64,000 nt of DNA from Nakamurella aerolata (GCF_013002705.1 NZ_JABEND010000001.1:434001-498000); one strand, 5' to 3'. Positions 28,511 through 37,245 are shown, counted from the first letter of the stretch. Notes: generated from the letters alone by a model not told the origin. Program-made: numbers and translations.

Positions 28511-28585
28511 GGCCCGAACCCGGAGCCCCGAACCCGCAGTAGCCCGAACCCGGATCAACCCGAATCCGCAGCAACCCGAACCGCG
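28511..28585. repeat. degenerate 14-17-bp tandem repeats (CCCGAACCCG-type)
   Basis: Five imperfect copies of a CCCGAAyCCGsA-containing unit lie in the 351-nt divergent gap between uvrB and the DedA gene, which otherwise shows no gene. Confidence 0.5.
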
Positions 28586-28732
28586 CACCGGCCGCGGCCA
28601 GCCCGTCAGCAACATCCCGACCATCGCGCCCACCCCGTCCGGCCACCGGTAGCCTGGGAACACCGCAGGGCCCGCGCCGCGGCACGGGTCCGGCGCCCAA
28701 ACCGTCCGCCCCGCGGCGACGGCCCCAGCTAG

Positions 28733-28771
28733 ACGACCTAGCCAAACGACCCAGCCAAACTTCCCAGCCAA
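28733..28771. repeat. 13-bp tandem repeat upstream of the DedA gene
   Basis: Three units: ACGACCTAGCCAA, ACGACCCAGCCAA and ACTTCCCAGCCAA. They end 37 nt before the DedA start, in promoter position. Confidence 0.55.
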
Positions 28772-28808
28772 CTGCCCGACCGCTCGCCAGCCGGCCGATC
28801 ACCAGGGG

Positions 28809-29510
28809 GTGCTCCCACTCGTGTACGGCTGGATCACCGAAGCGGTGCGGACCTTCGTGGACTCACCGTGGCTGTTCGTCCTGGTATTCGGCGTGCTGCT
28901 GGGGGGCGCGTTCCTGCCAGGATTGCCGGGCGGCACAGTGATGATGACCGCAACAGCGGCGGCCGCCGCGAGCTCCGACCCGGCACCGCGGGTGGCGTTC
29001 GTGTACCTGTCGGCCATCGCCGGGGCGTTTGTCGGTGACGTCATTGGCTACACCATCGGGCGGCGCTACGGCACCCGGCTGTTGGCGCACCGCTGCCTGC
29101 GTCGAGCCCGCCGGCCGGTGCTGCGGGCCAGATCGCTGATGCGGCGGCATCGCACCACGATTCTGATCGCCGCGCGCTTTCTGCCTGGCGGCCGCTTGTC
29201 CAGTGTGCTGGCGGCGGGCATCGCCCGAGTCGGGATGCCCCGCTTCCTCGCGGTAGCGATTCCGGTGGCAGCCGTCTGGGGCGTCTGGATGACGGTGCTC
29301 GGCCTCGTCGGATCCGCGGTTGCCGGACGCTCCGTGATCGGGGGCCCGGTGGCGGCGATGCTGATCTCGGCTCTGGTGACGACGATCGGCGCCGGGATCG
29401 GGGCCTGGCGGGCGCGTAGCAGACTCCGCACCGGGCGGGAAGACGCGCCGATCGGCGCACCAGCGCCCGCCGGTCAGGGCACCCAGCCGGTCTCGTCGGC
29501 CCAACGCTGA
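28809..29510 (+). CDS. DedA family membrane protein
   Basis: A 233-residue polytopic protein of the DedA/VTT family, whose members move lipid carriers across membranes or keep membrane integrity. Seen: an N-terminal hydrophobic segment, the re-entrant-type [36 protein letters not shown] with the family G-x-x-x-GDxxGYxxGR motif, [20 protein letters not shown] (the R-F-x-PG-R motif) and two C-terminal helices. The acidic residue usual in the first loop is not obvious. GTG 28809 is one option; GTG 28821 fits the GGGGG stretch at 28805-28809 better as a ribosome site. The 3' end overlaps coaE tail-to-tail by 37 nt. Confidence 0.83.
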   Translation: MLPLVYGWITEAVRTFVDSPWLFVLVFGVLLGGAFLPGLPGGTVMMTATAAAAASSDPAPRVAFVYLSAIAGAFVGDVIGYTIGRRYGTRLLAHRCLRRARRPVLRARSLMRRHRTTILIAARFLPGGRLSSVLAAGIARVGMPRFLAVAIPVAAVWGVWMTVLGLVGSAVAGRSVIGGPVAAMLISALVTTIGAGIGAWRARSRLRTGREDAPIGAPAPAGQGTQPVSSAQR

Positions 29511-30712
29511 GCCCGCGCCGCGGCCGCGCGCATCCACGGGTCTTTGCCGACGCTGTACTCGGCCGTGCTGCGGTGCTGCTCGACCAGCCGACACTTGAGC
29601 GACGCGTACTCGTCGCGGGCGGCGGCGTCGGCCCGCAACCAGGCCGGAAACAGCAGGTTCCAGTACCAACCCTGACTATTCCTCACCCTCAAGTGGAGGT
29701 TGACGGTTTGCCCTGGATCGGCGTTACCGTGTAGTCGTTTGTCCCCATCGTCCGACTGTTCTGCCACCGACAGCCGGTCGGGGGAAAGGTCAAGCCTCAG
29801 ATGCTGGTCGCGCCACTCCCCGGGTTGCGATGGGAAGCCGGCACCGGCCAGCGCGACGTTCAGCGCGTCGGCGTCAGCCATCGACCCGACCGCGAGTTGC
29901 AGATCGATGGTCGGCTCGGCGACCAGGCCAGGAACCGACGTCGAGCCGATGTGCGCGCAAGGACGGCCGGTCGCCGCCGTCACTCGCGCGGCCAGCAGCG
30001 CCCCGAGATCGGCCCAACGCGGATCGGGCGCCAGCAGCCGCGGGACGGACGGATACGGCGCTGCTCGCTCCGCTGCCCTGTTGCCGGCAAAGCCACGCAG
30101 CCGCTGCGCCAGGCCGGAGACGGCGTCGGCGAGGGCGGCCTGGTCGCCGCCGTTGTCGAGCCAGACGTCGCACAGCCGGCGCCGCGCTTCGTCACCGAGT
30201 TGCGCGTCGATTCTGGCCCTGGCGTCGGACTCGGCCATGCCGCGTTGCACCAGCCGGGCCAGCCTAGTGGTGTCGTCGGCGACCCCGACCCCAACCACCA
30301 GGTGGAAACCGGCCGCCACCCGCAGCTCCCGAACCAGCGGAATGTCGTTCACCACAACGGATTCCGGCGCCGAGTCGCGAACAACGGCGTCGTATCCGGC
30401 CCGCACCAGCGGATGGATGATGTGCTCGAGTTGCCGGCGTCGCTCGTCCCCGCCAGGGCCGAACACCGTGGCGGCCAGCGCCGCCCGATCGAGACTGCCG
30501 TCGTCGCGCAGCAGCTCGGGGCCGAAGGTGTCCACCACCGCCCGCAGCCCGTCCGTCCCCGGCTCCACCACCTCGCGGGCCAGCCGGTCGGAGTCGACGA
30601 CGGTGAAGCCGGATTCGCCGAGCAACTGCGCCACCGTCGACTTGCCGGCACCGATCCCGCCGGTGACGGCCACCGACAGTCCTGTCAGCGCCGACTGCTC
30701 GCTCTCGGACAC
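29474..30712 (-). CDS. coaE: dephospho-CoA kinase fused to a GrpB/UPF0157 domain
   Basis: Last enzyme of CoA synthesis, phosphorylating dephospho-CoA. Residues 1-200 are CoaE with P-loop TGGIGAGKST (17-26), VVDSDRLAREVV and the lid region GMAESDARARI. Residues about 215-400 form a GrpB/UPF0157 nucleotidyltransferase-like domain (HIGSTSVPGLVAEPTIDLQL, then NLHLRVRNSQGWYWNLLF). The same fusion is known in mycobacteria, so it is a lineage trait and not an error. GTG 30712 is preceded by GGGGGAGGTGA, a good ribosome site. It lies between uvrB and rpsA as in mycobacteria and diverges from the small ORF at 30811. Confidence 0.95.
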   Translation of the reverse strand: MSESEQSALTGLSVAVTGGIGAGKSTVAQLLGESGFTVVDSDRLAREVVEPGTDGLRAVVDTFGPELLRDDGSLDRAALAATVFGPGGDERRRQLEHIIHPLVRAGYDAVVRDSAPESVVVNDIPLVRELRVAAGFHLVVGVGVADDTTRLARLVQRGMAESDARARIDAQLGDEARRRLCDVWLDNGGDQAALADAVSGLAQRLRGFAGNRAAERAAPYPSVPRLLAPDPRWADLGALLAARVTAATGRPCAHIGSTSVPGLVAEPTIDLQLAVGSMADADALNVALAGAGFPSQPGEWRDQHLRLDLSPDRLSVAEQSDDGDKRLHGNADPGQTVNLHLRVRNSQGWYWNLLFPAWLRADAAARDEYASLKCRLVEQHRSTAEYSVGKDPWMRAAAARAQRWADETGWVP

Positions 30713-30810
30713 TCCGCGTCACCTCCCCCAGTCGGGAACCCGGCTGGCATAACCTGCGCACAGCACGACTTATCGTTCCAGTCCGCCGTCGGTCCTAACA
30801 GGAGGCCACC

Positions 30811-31020
30811 GTGCGCAGCACCATCATCGGAACCGGGCGGCACCAGGTTGGCCTGCCGGGTTTGGTTCATGTCAGGCGATTCGTCACCGTGCGGGAAACT
30901 CCTTGGCTGGCCAGGCTGTTCGGCTTCGGACGGCGCGCTGGGCGGCATCACGCCCAACCCGCCCAGCCGGTCACCGTGCCCCGCCCTGCGGTGGCGACAC
31001 CTGAGACCGCGGCCGCCTGA
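30811..31020 (+). CDS. small hypothetical protein (69 aa) with perfect Shine-Dalgarno
   Basis: An open frame GTG 30811 to TGA 31020, with AGGAGG five bases before the start, the best ribosome site in this part of the window. TATCGT at 30772-30777 could be its -10 box. The product is basic (RSTIIGTGRHQVGLPGLVHV, then RETPWLARLFGFGRR) with a Pro/Ala tail; no signal peptide, TM helix or known domain. A GC hairpin starts at its stop codon. I do not recognise the family. The ribosome site and terminator argue that it is a real gene; a chance frame in GC-rich DNA is the alternative. Confidence 0.5.
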   Translation: MRSTIIGTGRHQVGLPGLVHVRRFVTVRETPWLARLFGFGRRAGRHHAQPAQPVTVPRPAVATPETAAA

Positions 31021-31046
31021 GCCCAGCCGGAAGCCGGCCGGCTCAG
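31017..31046 (+). terminator. hairpin overlapping the stop of the small ORF
   Basis: CTGAGCC (31017-31023) pairs with GGCTCAG (31040-31046), with an inner CCGG/CCGG stem. It could end transcription of the 69-aa ORF. Confidence 0.5.
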
Positions 31047-31157
31047 CGCTGCCGCGCAGCGACTGCACCGGCACCGGTGGCTCGAGCGGTCGCAACATCG
31101 GCGGTTGGTTCGGCACCTGTCAGCGCCTGGTGGGCCGCCGCCATCCACCGAACGAGA

Positions 31158-32024
31158 TCAGCTGGCGTTCTTCAACACTCGGCTCAGCGCCACGTCTGCC
31201 AGCGCCGTCAGCGCCTTCGCCTGATCGCCCTTGACGACGCCCTTCTGGCTGGCGATCGCCAGCACCCAGTCGCCGTACTGGACGTTGATCAGACCACCGT
31301 CGCGCAGCATGACCTGCGCCTGCCGGCCCTGCACCGTTGACGTCGACGTCTGAGCGCCAGCGGTCTTCTCGGTGGCCACGTTGACCTTGACCTGGTCCGC
31401 TGCGGCCTTCTCGTTCTTGTACTTGGTGATCCGGACGCTGAACTTCTGCTTGCCCTCGCCGCCGCCGTACAGGCAGCGGTTGGACCCGGTGGAGTTGCCC
31501 TCGGCGCCGAACCGCACGGCCGCGACCGAGCTCGGAATGGTGACGCCGGTGGCCTTCTTGATGTCGTTCTGGTTCAGAATCGCCGCACAGTCGACGGTCA
31601 GCGGGTTCACCTTCTTGACCGGTCCCGCGGTGGCCGACGGGGCCGACGAGCTGGGCTTGGCACTGGAGGTCGGGGCCTTGCTCGACGCCGCCGACGACAC
31701 CGGGGCCGAGCTGGCCGCAGCGCTCCCGCTCGGTTTCGCCGAGCCCGACGCCTGGCCGGAACCAGCCGGCTGACCGGAGCCGGCCGATTGACCTGATCCG
31801 GCGGCGCCCGACCCTGACTGCTGAGGCTGGCCGCTGGCGCCGGGGCCGGACTGGCCGGCACCGCCGACGGTGACGCCGCCGCTCTGGTTGGCCGCGGCTC
31901 CCGAGGTGAAGGTCTGGGTGACGGTCATGGTGGTGCGGCTGCCGTTGCTGTTGGAGCAGCCGGTGAGCACCAACCCGACAACGACGGCGGGGGCCAGGAC
32001 ACGGACGGAAGCGGCGGTACGCAT
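31158..32024 (-). CDS. DUF3558-type lipoprotein
   Basis: A 288-residue secreted lipoprotein. A signal peptide with lipobox LTGC (Cys23) is followed by a Gly/Ser/Gln/Ala-rich linker of about 110 residues (GQSAGSGQPAGSGQASGSAK) that would span the cell wall. A folded domain of about 150 residues carries two Cys (VDCAAIL and SNRCLYGG) likely to form a disulphide, as in actinobacterial DUF3558 proteins of unknown role. TACCGT 7 nt before ATG 32024 gives a leaderless pattern. It sits downstream of rpsA on the same strand but behind a very strong hairpin, so it is probably expressed alone. Confidence 0.8.
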   Translation of the reverse strand: MRTAASVRVLAPAVVVGLVLTGCSNSNGSRTTMTVTQTFTSGAAANQSGGVTVGGAGQSGPGASGQPQQSGSGAAGSGQSAGSGQPAGSGQASGSAKPSGSAAASSAPVSSAASSKAPTSSAKPSSSAPSATAGPVKKVNPLTVDCAAILNQNDIKKATGVTIPSSVAAVRFGAEGNSTGSNRCLYGGGEGKQKFSVRITKYKNEKAAADQVKVNVATEKTAGAQTSTSTVQGRQAQVMLRDGGLINVQYGDWVLAIASQKGVVKGDQAKALTALADVALSRVLKNAS

Positions 32025-32031
32025 GGCTACA

Positions 32032-32037
32032 ACGGTA
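32032..32037 (-). promoter_or_regulatory. -10 box TACCGT of the DUF3558 gene (leaderless pattern)
   Basis: Minus-strand TANNNT, 7 nt before ATG 32024. Confidence 0.45.
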
Positions 32038-32111
32038 CTAACCGCCGGCGTGCCGACCCTGGCAACCCGCCGACGACGAGGTAAACGTCACCGGAACGCA
32101 ACCCGACCGAC

Positions 32112-32133
32112 GCCTGGCGGCCGGCCGCCAGGC
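32112..32133. repeat. 22-bp perfect palindrome
   Basis: GCCTGGCGGCC followed directly by its reverse complement. It lies between the rpsA terminator and the DUF3558 promoter and could be an operator or a second terminator stem. Confidence 0.45.
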
Positions 32134-32152
32134 AGCTACCCGGAAACGCCGA

Positions 32153-32195
32153 ACCGGGGCCGGGATCGATCCAACTGATCGATCCCGGCCCCGGT
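32153..32195 (-). terminator. rpsA transcription terminator
   Basis: Perfect 19-nt arms ACCGGGGCCGGGATCGATC and complement enclose a 5-nt loop, 102 nt after the rpsA stop. It is among the strongest stems in the window; there is no U-tract. Confidence 0.8.
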
Positions 32196-32296
32196 CAAAG
32201 GCCTTGCACGGCAGGCGGTGTCGCCCGCTCAGGCTGCTCGACAACTCGCCGAGCAACGACCGGCCGGCGGTGCCGGACGGTAGCGCCGGTGGCGAC

Positions 32297-33799
32297 TCAC
32301 TCGTTGCCGGAGAGCCGCTCCCGCAGCGCGTTCAGCTGCTCGTCGTTCACCAGCGAACCGGACTGCGCCGGCGCCGCACCCTCGTCGGCGGCGTCGTCGC
32401 CCGAGCTGGAGGTGTAGTTGCCGCCACCGGTGTCGCCACCGGCAGCCGCAGCCGCGTCGTCCTCGAGGGCCTTGGCGATCTGCTTCTGGTGCCGCTCGTA
32501 CACGCCCTGGGCATCGGCGTACTGCTTCTCCCAGGCGTCCCGCTGCGACTCGAAGCCGGGCAGCCACTCGCCGGTGGCGACGTCGAAGCCCTCCGGCGGC
32601 ACGAAGTTGCCCTGGTCGTCGTAGTGATCGACGACGCCGTACTGGGCGCGCACCTCGTCGAAGTCGGTGTCGGGGTTGATGCCCTCGTTGGCCTGCTTGA
32701 GGCTCAGCGAGATCCGGCGCCGCTCCAGGTCGATGTCGATGACGCGGACGAAGATCTCGTCGTCGACGCTGACCACCTGCTCCGGGATCTCCACGTGCCG
32801 GCCGGCCAGCTCGGAGATGTGCACAAGGCCCTCGATGCCGTCGTACACCCGGACGAACGCACCGAACGGCACCAGCTTGGTGACCCGGCCCGGGACGATC
32901 TGGCCGATGGCGTGGGTGCGGGCGAAGTGCCGCCACGGATCTTCCTGAGTGGCCTTGAGCGACAGCGAGACGCGCTCGCGGTCCATGTCGACGTCGAGCA
33001 CCTCGACGGTGACTTCCTGGCCCACCTCGACAACCTCGGAGGGGTGGTCGATGTGCTTCCAGGACAGCTCGGAGACGTGCACCAGACCGTCAACACCGCC
33101 GAGGTCGACGAAGGCGCCGAAGTTGACGATGGAGCTGACGACGCCCTTGCGGACCTGGCCCTTGCCGAGCTGGTTGAGGAACTCGCTGCGCACCTCGGAC
33201 TGGGTCTGCTCCAGCCACTGCCGGCGGGACAGCACCACGTTGTTGCGGTTCTTGTCGAGCTCGATGATCTTGGCGTCCAGCTGCCGGCCGACGTAGGGCT
33301 GCAGGTCGCGGACCCTGCGCATCTCGACCAGCGACGCCGGCAGGAAGCCACGCAGGCCGATGTCCAGGATCAAGCCGCCCTTGACGACCTCGATGACGGT
33401 GCCGGAGACAACGCCGTCCTCTTCCTTGATCTTCTCGATCGTGCCCCAGGCCCGCTCGTACTGAGCGCGCTTCTTGGACAGGATCAGGCGGCCTTCCTTG
33501 TCCTCCTTCTGCAGCACAAGGGCTTCGACGTGCTCGCCGAGCTCGACGACCTCGTTGGGGTCGACGTCGTGCTTGATGGACAGTTCGCGGGAAGGGATGA
33601 CGCCTTCGGTCTTGTAACCGATGTCGAGCAGCACCTCGTCGCGGTCGATCTTGACGATGCTGCCCTCGACGATGTCGCCATCGTTGAAGTACTTGATCGT
33701 CGCGTCGATGGCGGCGAGAACGTCTTCTTCCGACCCGATGTCGTTGACGGCGACCTGGGGCGCGGTGGAAGAGACGGCGGGGACTGTGGGAACCGACAT
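32297..33799 (-). CDS. rpsA: 30S ribosomal protein S1
   Basis: mRNA-binding protein of the small ribosomal subunit. The 500 residues contain four S1 (OB-fold) repeats, at about residues 35-105, 120-190, 205-275 and 290-360, recognisable from GDIVEGSIVKIDRDEVLLDI, VVSGTVIEVVKGGLILDIG, GVVSSIVNFGAFVDLGGVDG and GRVTKLVPFGAFVRVYDGIE. The last 130 residues are the acidic, disordered actinobacterial tail. ATG 33799 has GGAGC about 12 nt upstream, so it is translated from a leadered mRNA, fitting a highly expressed ribosomal gene. It sits between coaE and polA as in mycobacteria. Confidence 0.97.
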   Translation of the reverse strand: MSVPTVPAVSSTAPQVAVNDIGSEEDVLAAIDATIKYFNDGDIVEGSIVKIDRDEVLLDIGYKTEGVIPSRELSIKHDVDPNEVVELGEHVEALVLQKEDKEGRLILSKKRAQYERAWGTIEKIKEEDGVVSGTVIEVVKGGLILDIGLRGFLPASLVEMRRVRDLQPYVGRQLDAKIIELDKNRNNVVLSRRQWLEQTQSEVRSEFLNQLGKGQVRKGVVSSIVNFGAFVDLGGVDGLVHVSELSWKHIDHPSEVVEVGQEVTVEVLDVDMDRERVSLSLKATQEDPWRHFARTHAIGQIVPGRVTKLVPFGAFVRVYDGIEGLVHISELAGRHVEIPEQVVSVDDEIFVRVIDIDLERRRISLSLKQANEGINPDTDFDEVRAQYGVVDHYDDQGNFVPPEGFDVATGEWLPGFESQRDAWEKQYADAQGVYERHQKQIAKALEDDAAAAAGGDTGGGNYTSSSGDDAADEGAAPAQSGSLVNDEQLNALRERLSGNE

Positions 33800-34183
33800 G
33801 TGGTGGGTTGCTCCGTGGGTGGACAGATGTCGTAGGGACGGGGTTGTCGAACGACCAGGGTGATGCAGGGGTACTGCGTCGTTCGCGCGCGGATGCTTGA
33901 CACCGACCTTCACCCGACACACAATTCGGCACTAATCCGCCGGATCGGTCAGGTACTCCACAAGTGAGTGGCCGCTGACAGGCCGCCGCCTACTCCATGC
34001 CGAGGCGGCCCGCGCGCAGAACAGTTACCAGCGTACCGGCGGGCGGCGCTACCACGAAATCGCAGGGTCCGTCCCCGGTGACTGCTGCCCGGTTGCGCCA
34101 ACTCGTCCCCGCTGGCACGTCCCCGCCGGCAGGTCGCCCGGCGAGCGTGGCCGGCGACTCGGGTTCCCCTTAGGGTGACGTGC
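33800..34183. promoter_or_regulatory. divergent rpsA / DUF402 upstream region
   Basis: No gene is seen in these 384 nt. The rpsA side carries its ribosome site and presumably a leader. The DUF402 side has TAGGGT at 34171-34176, 7 nt before GTG 34184, a leaderless -10 pattern that decides that start. Confidence 0.5.
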
Positions 34184-35022
34184 GTGCCGCCGAACCTGCC
34201 CGATTCGACCGACCGGGAGTCGGCCGCGCGCCGCGACGACCGTCCACCCTTGACCGGTGCGGCCACCCCGGACGCCGCAGCGCCGGCCGCCTTCTTCAAG
34301 CCCGGAGACCAGGTGCGCTGGCACTACCGCCGCCCGGAGTGGACGCCGGGCACGCCGGAGACGGTCTTCCCCACCAGGGTGGTGCAGCACGACGCCGACG
34401 GCCTTGCGGTTTACCTGGCCGGCAACACCCTTGGCCTCGGGGTCCGCCGCGCCGACGGCACCGACATCAGGACCGACAAGACCACCATGTTCAGCGCATC
34501 ACGCAGTCAGGTGATCGAACCGTGGTGGGTCCCGGGATTCTCCGGCTGGCTCCGACCGGAAAGCCGTGGAGCGTCTGGATCTTCCATTGGACCGCCGACG
34601 GCGGCGCCGCCGAGCCGGACGAGCGGGTGCGGCATTCCTGGTACGTCAACCTCGAGGCTCCGCTGCGGTTCGGCCCGGACGCCGTGTACAGCACCGACCG
34701 GGTGCTGGATGTGGTGATCGGCCCCGAAGGCCAGCACCGGATCAAGGACGCCGACAAGCTGGAGCAGGCGGTGCTGCAGGGCCGCTTCGGCGCCACTCAG
34801 GCCGACCGGATCCGCGCGGACGCCACTGCCGCGCTGGCCGATTTCGCCACCGGCGACGCGTGGGAGTTCGACCGACGCTGGGTCGACTGGCTGCCCGACC
34901 CGTCCTGGCCGGTGCCGACACTGCCGGACGAGTGGGCCGGCGTTCCGCTCGCACCCGAGCTGACCCGCGACGACGTCAGCGGCGCCGTCGTCCGCCGCGA
35001 GACCCACCGGCCCGACGCCTGA
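34184..35022 (+). pseudogene. DUF402 domain protein, frameshifted
   Basis: The first 115 codons read FFKPGDQVRWHYRRPEW and VVQHDADGLAVYLAGNT, the N-terminal barrel of DUF402 proteins (FomD-like phosphatase/nucleotide-binding group). Homology then moves to the -1 frame: GPGILRLAPTGKPWSVWIFH, WYVNLEAPLRFGPDAVYSTD and DVVIGPEGQHRIKDADKLEQ, ending at TGA 35022. The switch lies at 34522-34535 (TGGTGGGTCCC); one missing G would explain it. Unshifted, the first frame goes on to 34717 in non-homologous sequence. The metal-binding Asp/Glu residues of the family are in the second part, so the gene would be dead unless the shift is an error or is bypassed. The stop overlaps the next ATG by one base. Confidence 0.7.
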
Positions 35023-35873
35023 TGGCAGCCTCCGCCGGCGCTGCCGCGGGTGACCGGCCGCTCGGCCCGACGCACCCGAAACTGATACCGGCCGATCAGC
35101 TCACTTCCCAGCGGGCCAACCGCCGCTGGTGGGACGCCGACGCCGACGCCTACCACGACGAGCACGGCGAGTTCCTTGGCCAGGCCGACTTCGTGTGGTG
35201 TCCGGAGAACCTCCGCGAATCGGACGCACAGCTGCTCGGAGCGCCGGAAAGCCTTGTCGGACAACGCATTCTGGAGGTGGGCTGCGGTTCGGCGCCGTGC
35301 TCACGATGGCTCGCCGCGCACGGTGCCCTGCCGGTCGCGTTCGACGTTTCCGCCGGGATGCTGCGGCATGCGGTGACAGCCGCCCGCAGCACGGGTGTCT
35401 GGGTCCCGCTGGTGCAGGCCGATGTGGTGCAGCTGCCGTTCGCCACCGGCGCCTTCGACACCGCGTTCTCGGCTTTCGGTGGGATTCCCTTCGTCGCCGA
35501 TTCGGCCGGGGCCATGCGCGAGGTGTTCCGAGTGCTGAAACCCGGTGGGCGATGGGTGTTCTCGGTGACCCACCCGATGCGCTGGATCTTCGCCGACGTA
35601 CCGGGCCCGGCCGGCATGACGGCGATCCAGAGCTACTTCGACCGCTCGCCCTACGTCGAGGTCGACGAGCAGGGTGTGCCGGCCTATGTGGAGCACCACC
35701 GCACCATGGGCGACCGGATCCGCGAGCTGGTGGCTGCCGGATTCGTCGTCGACGACGTGATCGAGCCGCAGTGGCCAGAAGGCTTCACCGGCACCTGGGG
35801 ACAGTGGACGCCGGAACGCGGCGAGGTGTTTCCCGGAACCGCCATCTTTGTGGCACACCGGGGAAAACCCTGA
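35022..35873 (+). CDS. class I SAM-dependent methyltransferase
   Basis: A 283-residue Rossmann methyltransferase. Motif I is LEVGCGSAPCSRWLA, followed by the acidic end of strand 2 in LPVAFDVSAGML, VQADVVQLPF for motif II and the post-motif LKPGGRWVFSV. The N-terminal RANRRWWDADADAYHDEHGE and C-terminal EPQWPEGFTGTWGQWTPERG belong to an actinobacterial subfamily I recall as conserved but uncharacterised. The start ATG overlaps the DUF402 stop (TGATG), so the two were translationally coupled, and a frameshift upstream may lower its expression. Substrate unknown. Confidence 0.85.
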   Translation: MAASAGAAAGDRPLGPTHPKLIPADQLTSQRANRRWWDADADAYHDEHGEFLGQADFVWCPENLRESDAQLLGAPESLVGQRILEVGCGSAPCSRWLAAHGALPVAFDVSAGMLRHAVTAARSTGVWVPLVQADVVQLPFATGAFDTAFSAFGGIPFVADSAGAMREVFRVLKPGGRWVFSVTHPMRWIFADVPGPAGMTAIQSYFDRSPYVEVDEQGVPAYVEHHRTMGDRIRELVAAGFVVDDVIEPQWPEGFTGTWGQWTPERGEVFPGTAIFVAHRGKP

Positions 35874-35935
35874 GCAGATCCGCCTTTCGGCGGGTCAGGG
35901 TTGCCGTCGGTCCGAGTTCTTGCAACGGTGGCGAG

Positions 35936-36382
35936 ATGACCAGCGATCCGACCCGCGGCCACCCCGGCACCGCAAAACCGTTCGACGCCAACACGAGTGG
36001 CCAACGCGCGACCGGCAACCAGCTCTCCCCCGCCGAGGAGCGCACCTGGATGGTGCTCGCGCATCTGTCCGCGCCGATCGCGGCGATTCTCACCGCCGGC
36101 TGGCTCAGCCTGCTCGGACCGCTGATCGTGTGGGCACTGTTCAAGAACCGCAGTGCCAAGGTGCGGCAGGCCGCGGCGAGCGCATTCAACTTCAACCTGG
36201 CGTTCTGGATGCTGTACCTCGTCGGGTGGATCCTGGTGTTCACCGTGATCGGGATTCCGGTGGCACTGCTGATCTGGGCGGTGATCTTCGTCGTGTCGCT
36301 GGTCTGCCACCTGATCGGGGTGGTGCGGGCACTGAACGGCGAGGTGTACCGCTACCCGTTCGGCATTCCGATCTTGCGCTGA
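35936..36382 (+). CDS. DUF4870 membrane protein
   Basis: A 148-residue protein with a disordered 35-residue N-terminus, then EERTWMVLAHLSAPIAAILT, a charged VRQAAASAFNFNLAFWMLY turn and two more hydrophobic helices, ending VRALNGEVYRYPFGIPILR. This layout (an ER-WAMLAHLS start, AF-NFQ-type helix, A-nGe-yryP end) is characteristic of the DUF4870 family, membrane proteins of unknown function. ATG 35936 follows the methyltransferase stop by 62 nt on the same strand, so it may be cotranscribed. Confidence 0.85.
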   Translation: MTSDPTRGHPGTAKPFDANTSGQRATGNQLSPAEERTWMVLAHLSAPIAAILTAGWLSLLGPLIVWALFKNRSAKVRQAAASAFNFNLAFWMLYLVGWILVFTVIGIPVALLIWAVIFVVSLVCHLIGVVRALNGEVYRYPFGIPILR

Positions 36383-36417
36383 GCTACCGCGCTGGGTTTC
36401 CCGCGCCGAGTGGCGGA

Positions 36418-37038
36418 TCAGGGTGAGCCGGGCGGCAGGCTGGCAAGGTAGGCCAGCCCGCGCGGGGACAGCTCGTAACCTACCGGGTGAGAGATGGTCA
36501 GCCCCAACGCTTTCAGCTTGCGGATGTCCGTCTTCATCGGTTGCAGTTCGCGTCCGAGCACGGCGGCGAGCTCGGTGGACACCACCTGGGGATGGGCCGC
36601 GATCCATTCCAGAATCTGCCTCGTCCACGGCCCGCTGCGGCGTCCGGCGTCCAACTTGCTGACGGCCTGCTGCAGTTCCGCCAGCTCCGCGCCGCGTGGA
36701 ATGCGTTGGCGCAGCTGCACTCTCGGGTCTTCTCCGGCCCAGCTCAGGGTGATCCGGTAAACGGTCTCGCCGCCCTTGGCGCCACGTGGCGAGCGGGTGG
36801 TCCGGTGCGGCTCCAGCCTGCTCAGCAGCTGCTCGCGGGAGGCCAACCCGGCGGCTGCCGCATCGGCGTCGGTCAGTGCCTGCGGGTCGGCGACCTCGAC
36901 GCAGGCATCGAAGCGGATCAGTCCGGCTACGGTGAGCTGGGTGCCACCGACCTTGACGCGCGGCGCGTCCCACCGCCGGAACGCCAGCGTCACGGTTCCG
37001 GCCCGCACCCCTTCGGCGATCGGCTTGGGCAGCAACAT
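36418..37038 (-). CDS. ASCH/PUA-like hypothetical protein
   Basis: A 206-residue protein. The first 100 residues (MLLPKPIAEGVRAGTVTLAF, then RVKVGGTQLTVAGLIRFDAC) resemble actinobacterial proteins with an ASCH/PUA-like nucleic-acid-binding barrel. The second half (LQQAVSKLDAGRRSGPWTRQ, then LKALGLTISHPVGYELSPRG) looks like a winged helix, so a DNA- or RNA-binding role is plausible but unproven. ATG 37038 is chosen because MLLPK is the family start; the upstream open frame is the translation of a tandem repeat. GACAAT 6 nt upstream is close to a leaderless -10 box. It converges on the DUF4870 gene. Confidence 0.68.
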   Translation of the reverse strand: MLLPKPIAEGVRAGTVTLAFRRWDAPRVKVGGTQLTVAGLIRFDACVEVADPQALTDADAAAAGLASREQLLSRLEPHRTTRSPRGAKGGETVYRITLSWAGEDPRVQLRQRIPRGAELAELQQAVSKLDAGRRSGPWTRQILEWIAAHPQVVSTELAAVLGRELQPMKTDIRKLKALGLTISHPVGYELSPRGLAYLASLPPGSP

Positions 37039-37068
37039 CCGGCGATTGTCGCACCCGCTGGAGGTCCG

Positions 37069-37138
37069 CCGCCGGCGGCTTCCCGCTGGCGGCTGCCCGC
37101 TGTCGGCTTGCCGCTGGCAGCTTGCCGCTGGCAGCTGC
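37069..37138. repeat. five 14-bp tandem repeats (CCGCTGGCGGCTGC-type)
   Basis: Five consecutive 14-nt units differing at a few sites, just upstream of the ASCH-like gene in the 347-nt divergent gap. Confidence 0.75.
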
Positions 37139-37245
37139 ACGGTGGCGGCGTCCGCGGCCGCGGCCCGAGCCCGCTGCCGGTGTGCCAACGAGCCGCGTCC
37201 TGCGATCGGGTCTAGGGTTCGGCTCTGGCCGGCCACTGCTCGCGG

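Noticed and set aside
29474-30712. CoaE-GrpB fusion as a novel protein
   Set aside because: The same fusion is well known in mycobacteria and other actinobacteria, so it is expected.
32204-33835. A 543-codon plus-strand frame opposite rpsA
   Set aside because: It mirrors the codon pattern of rpsA (Val/Asp/Leu-rich complement) and has no recognisable protein features.
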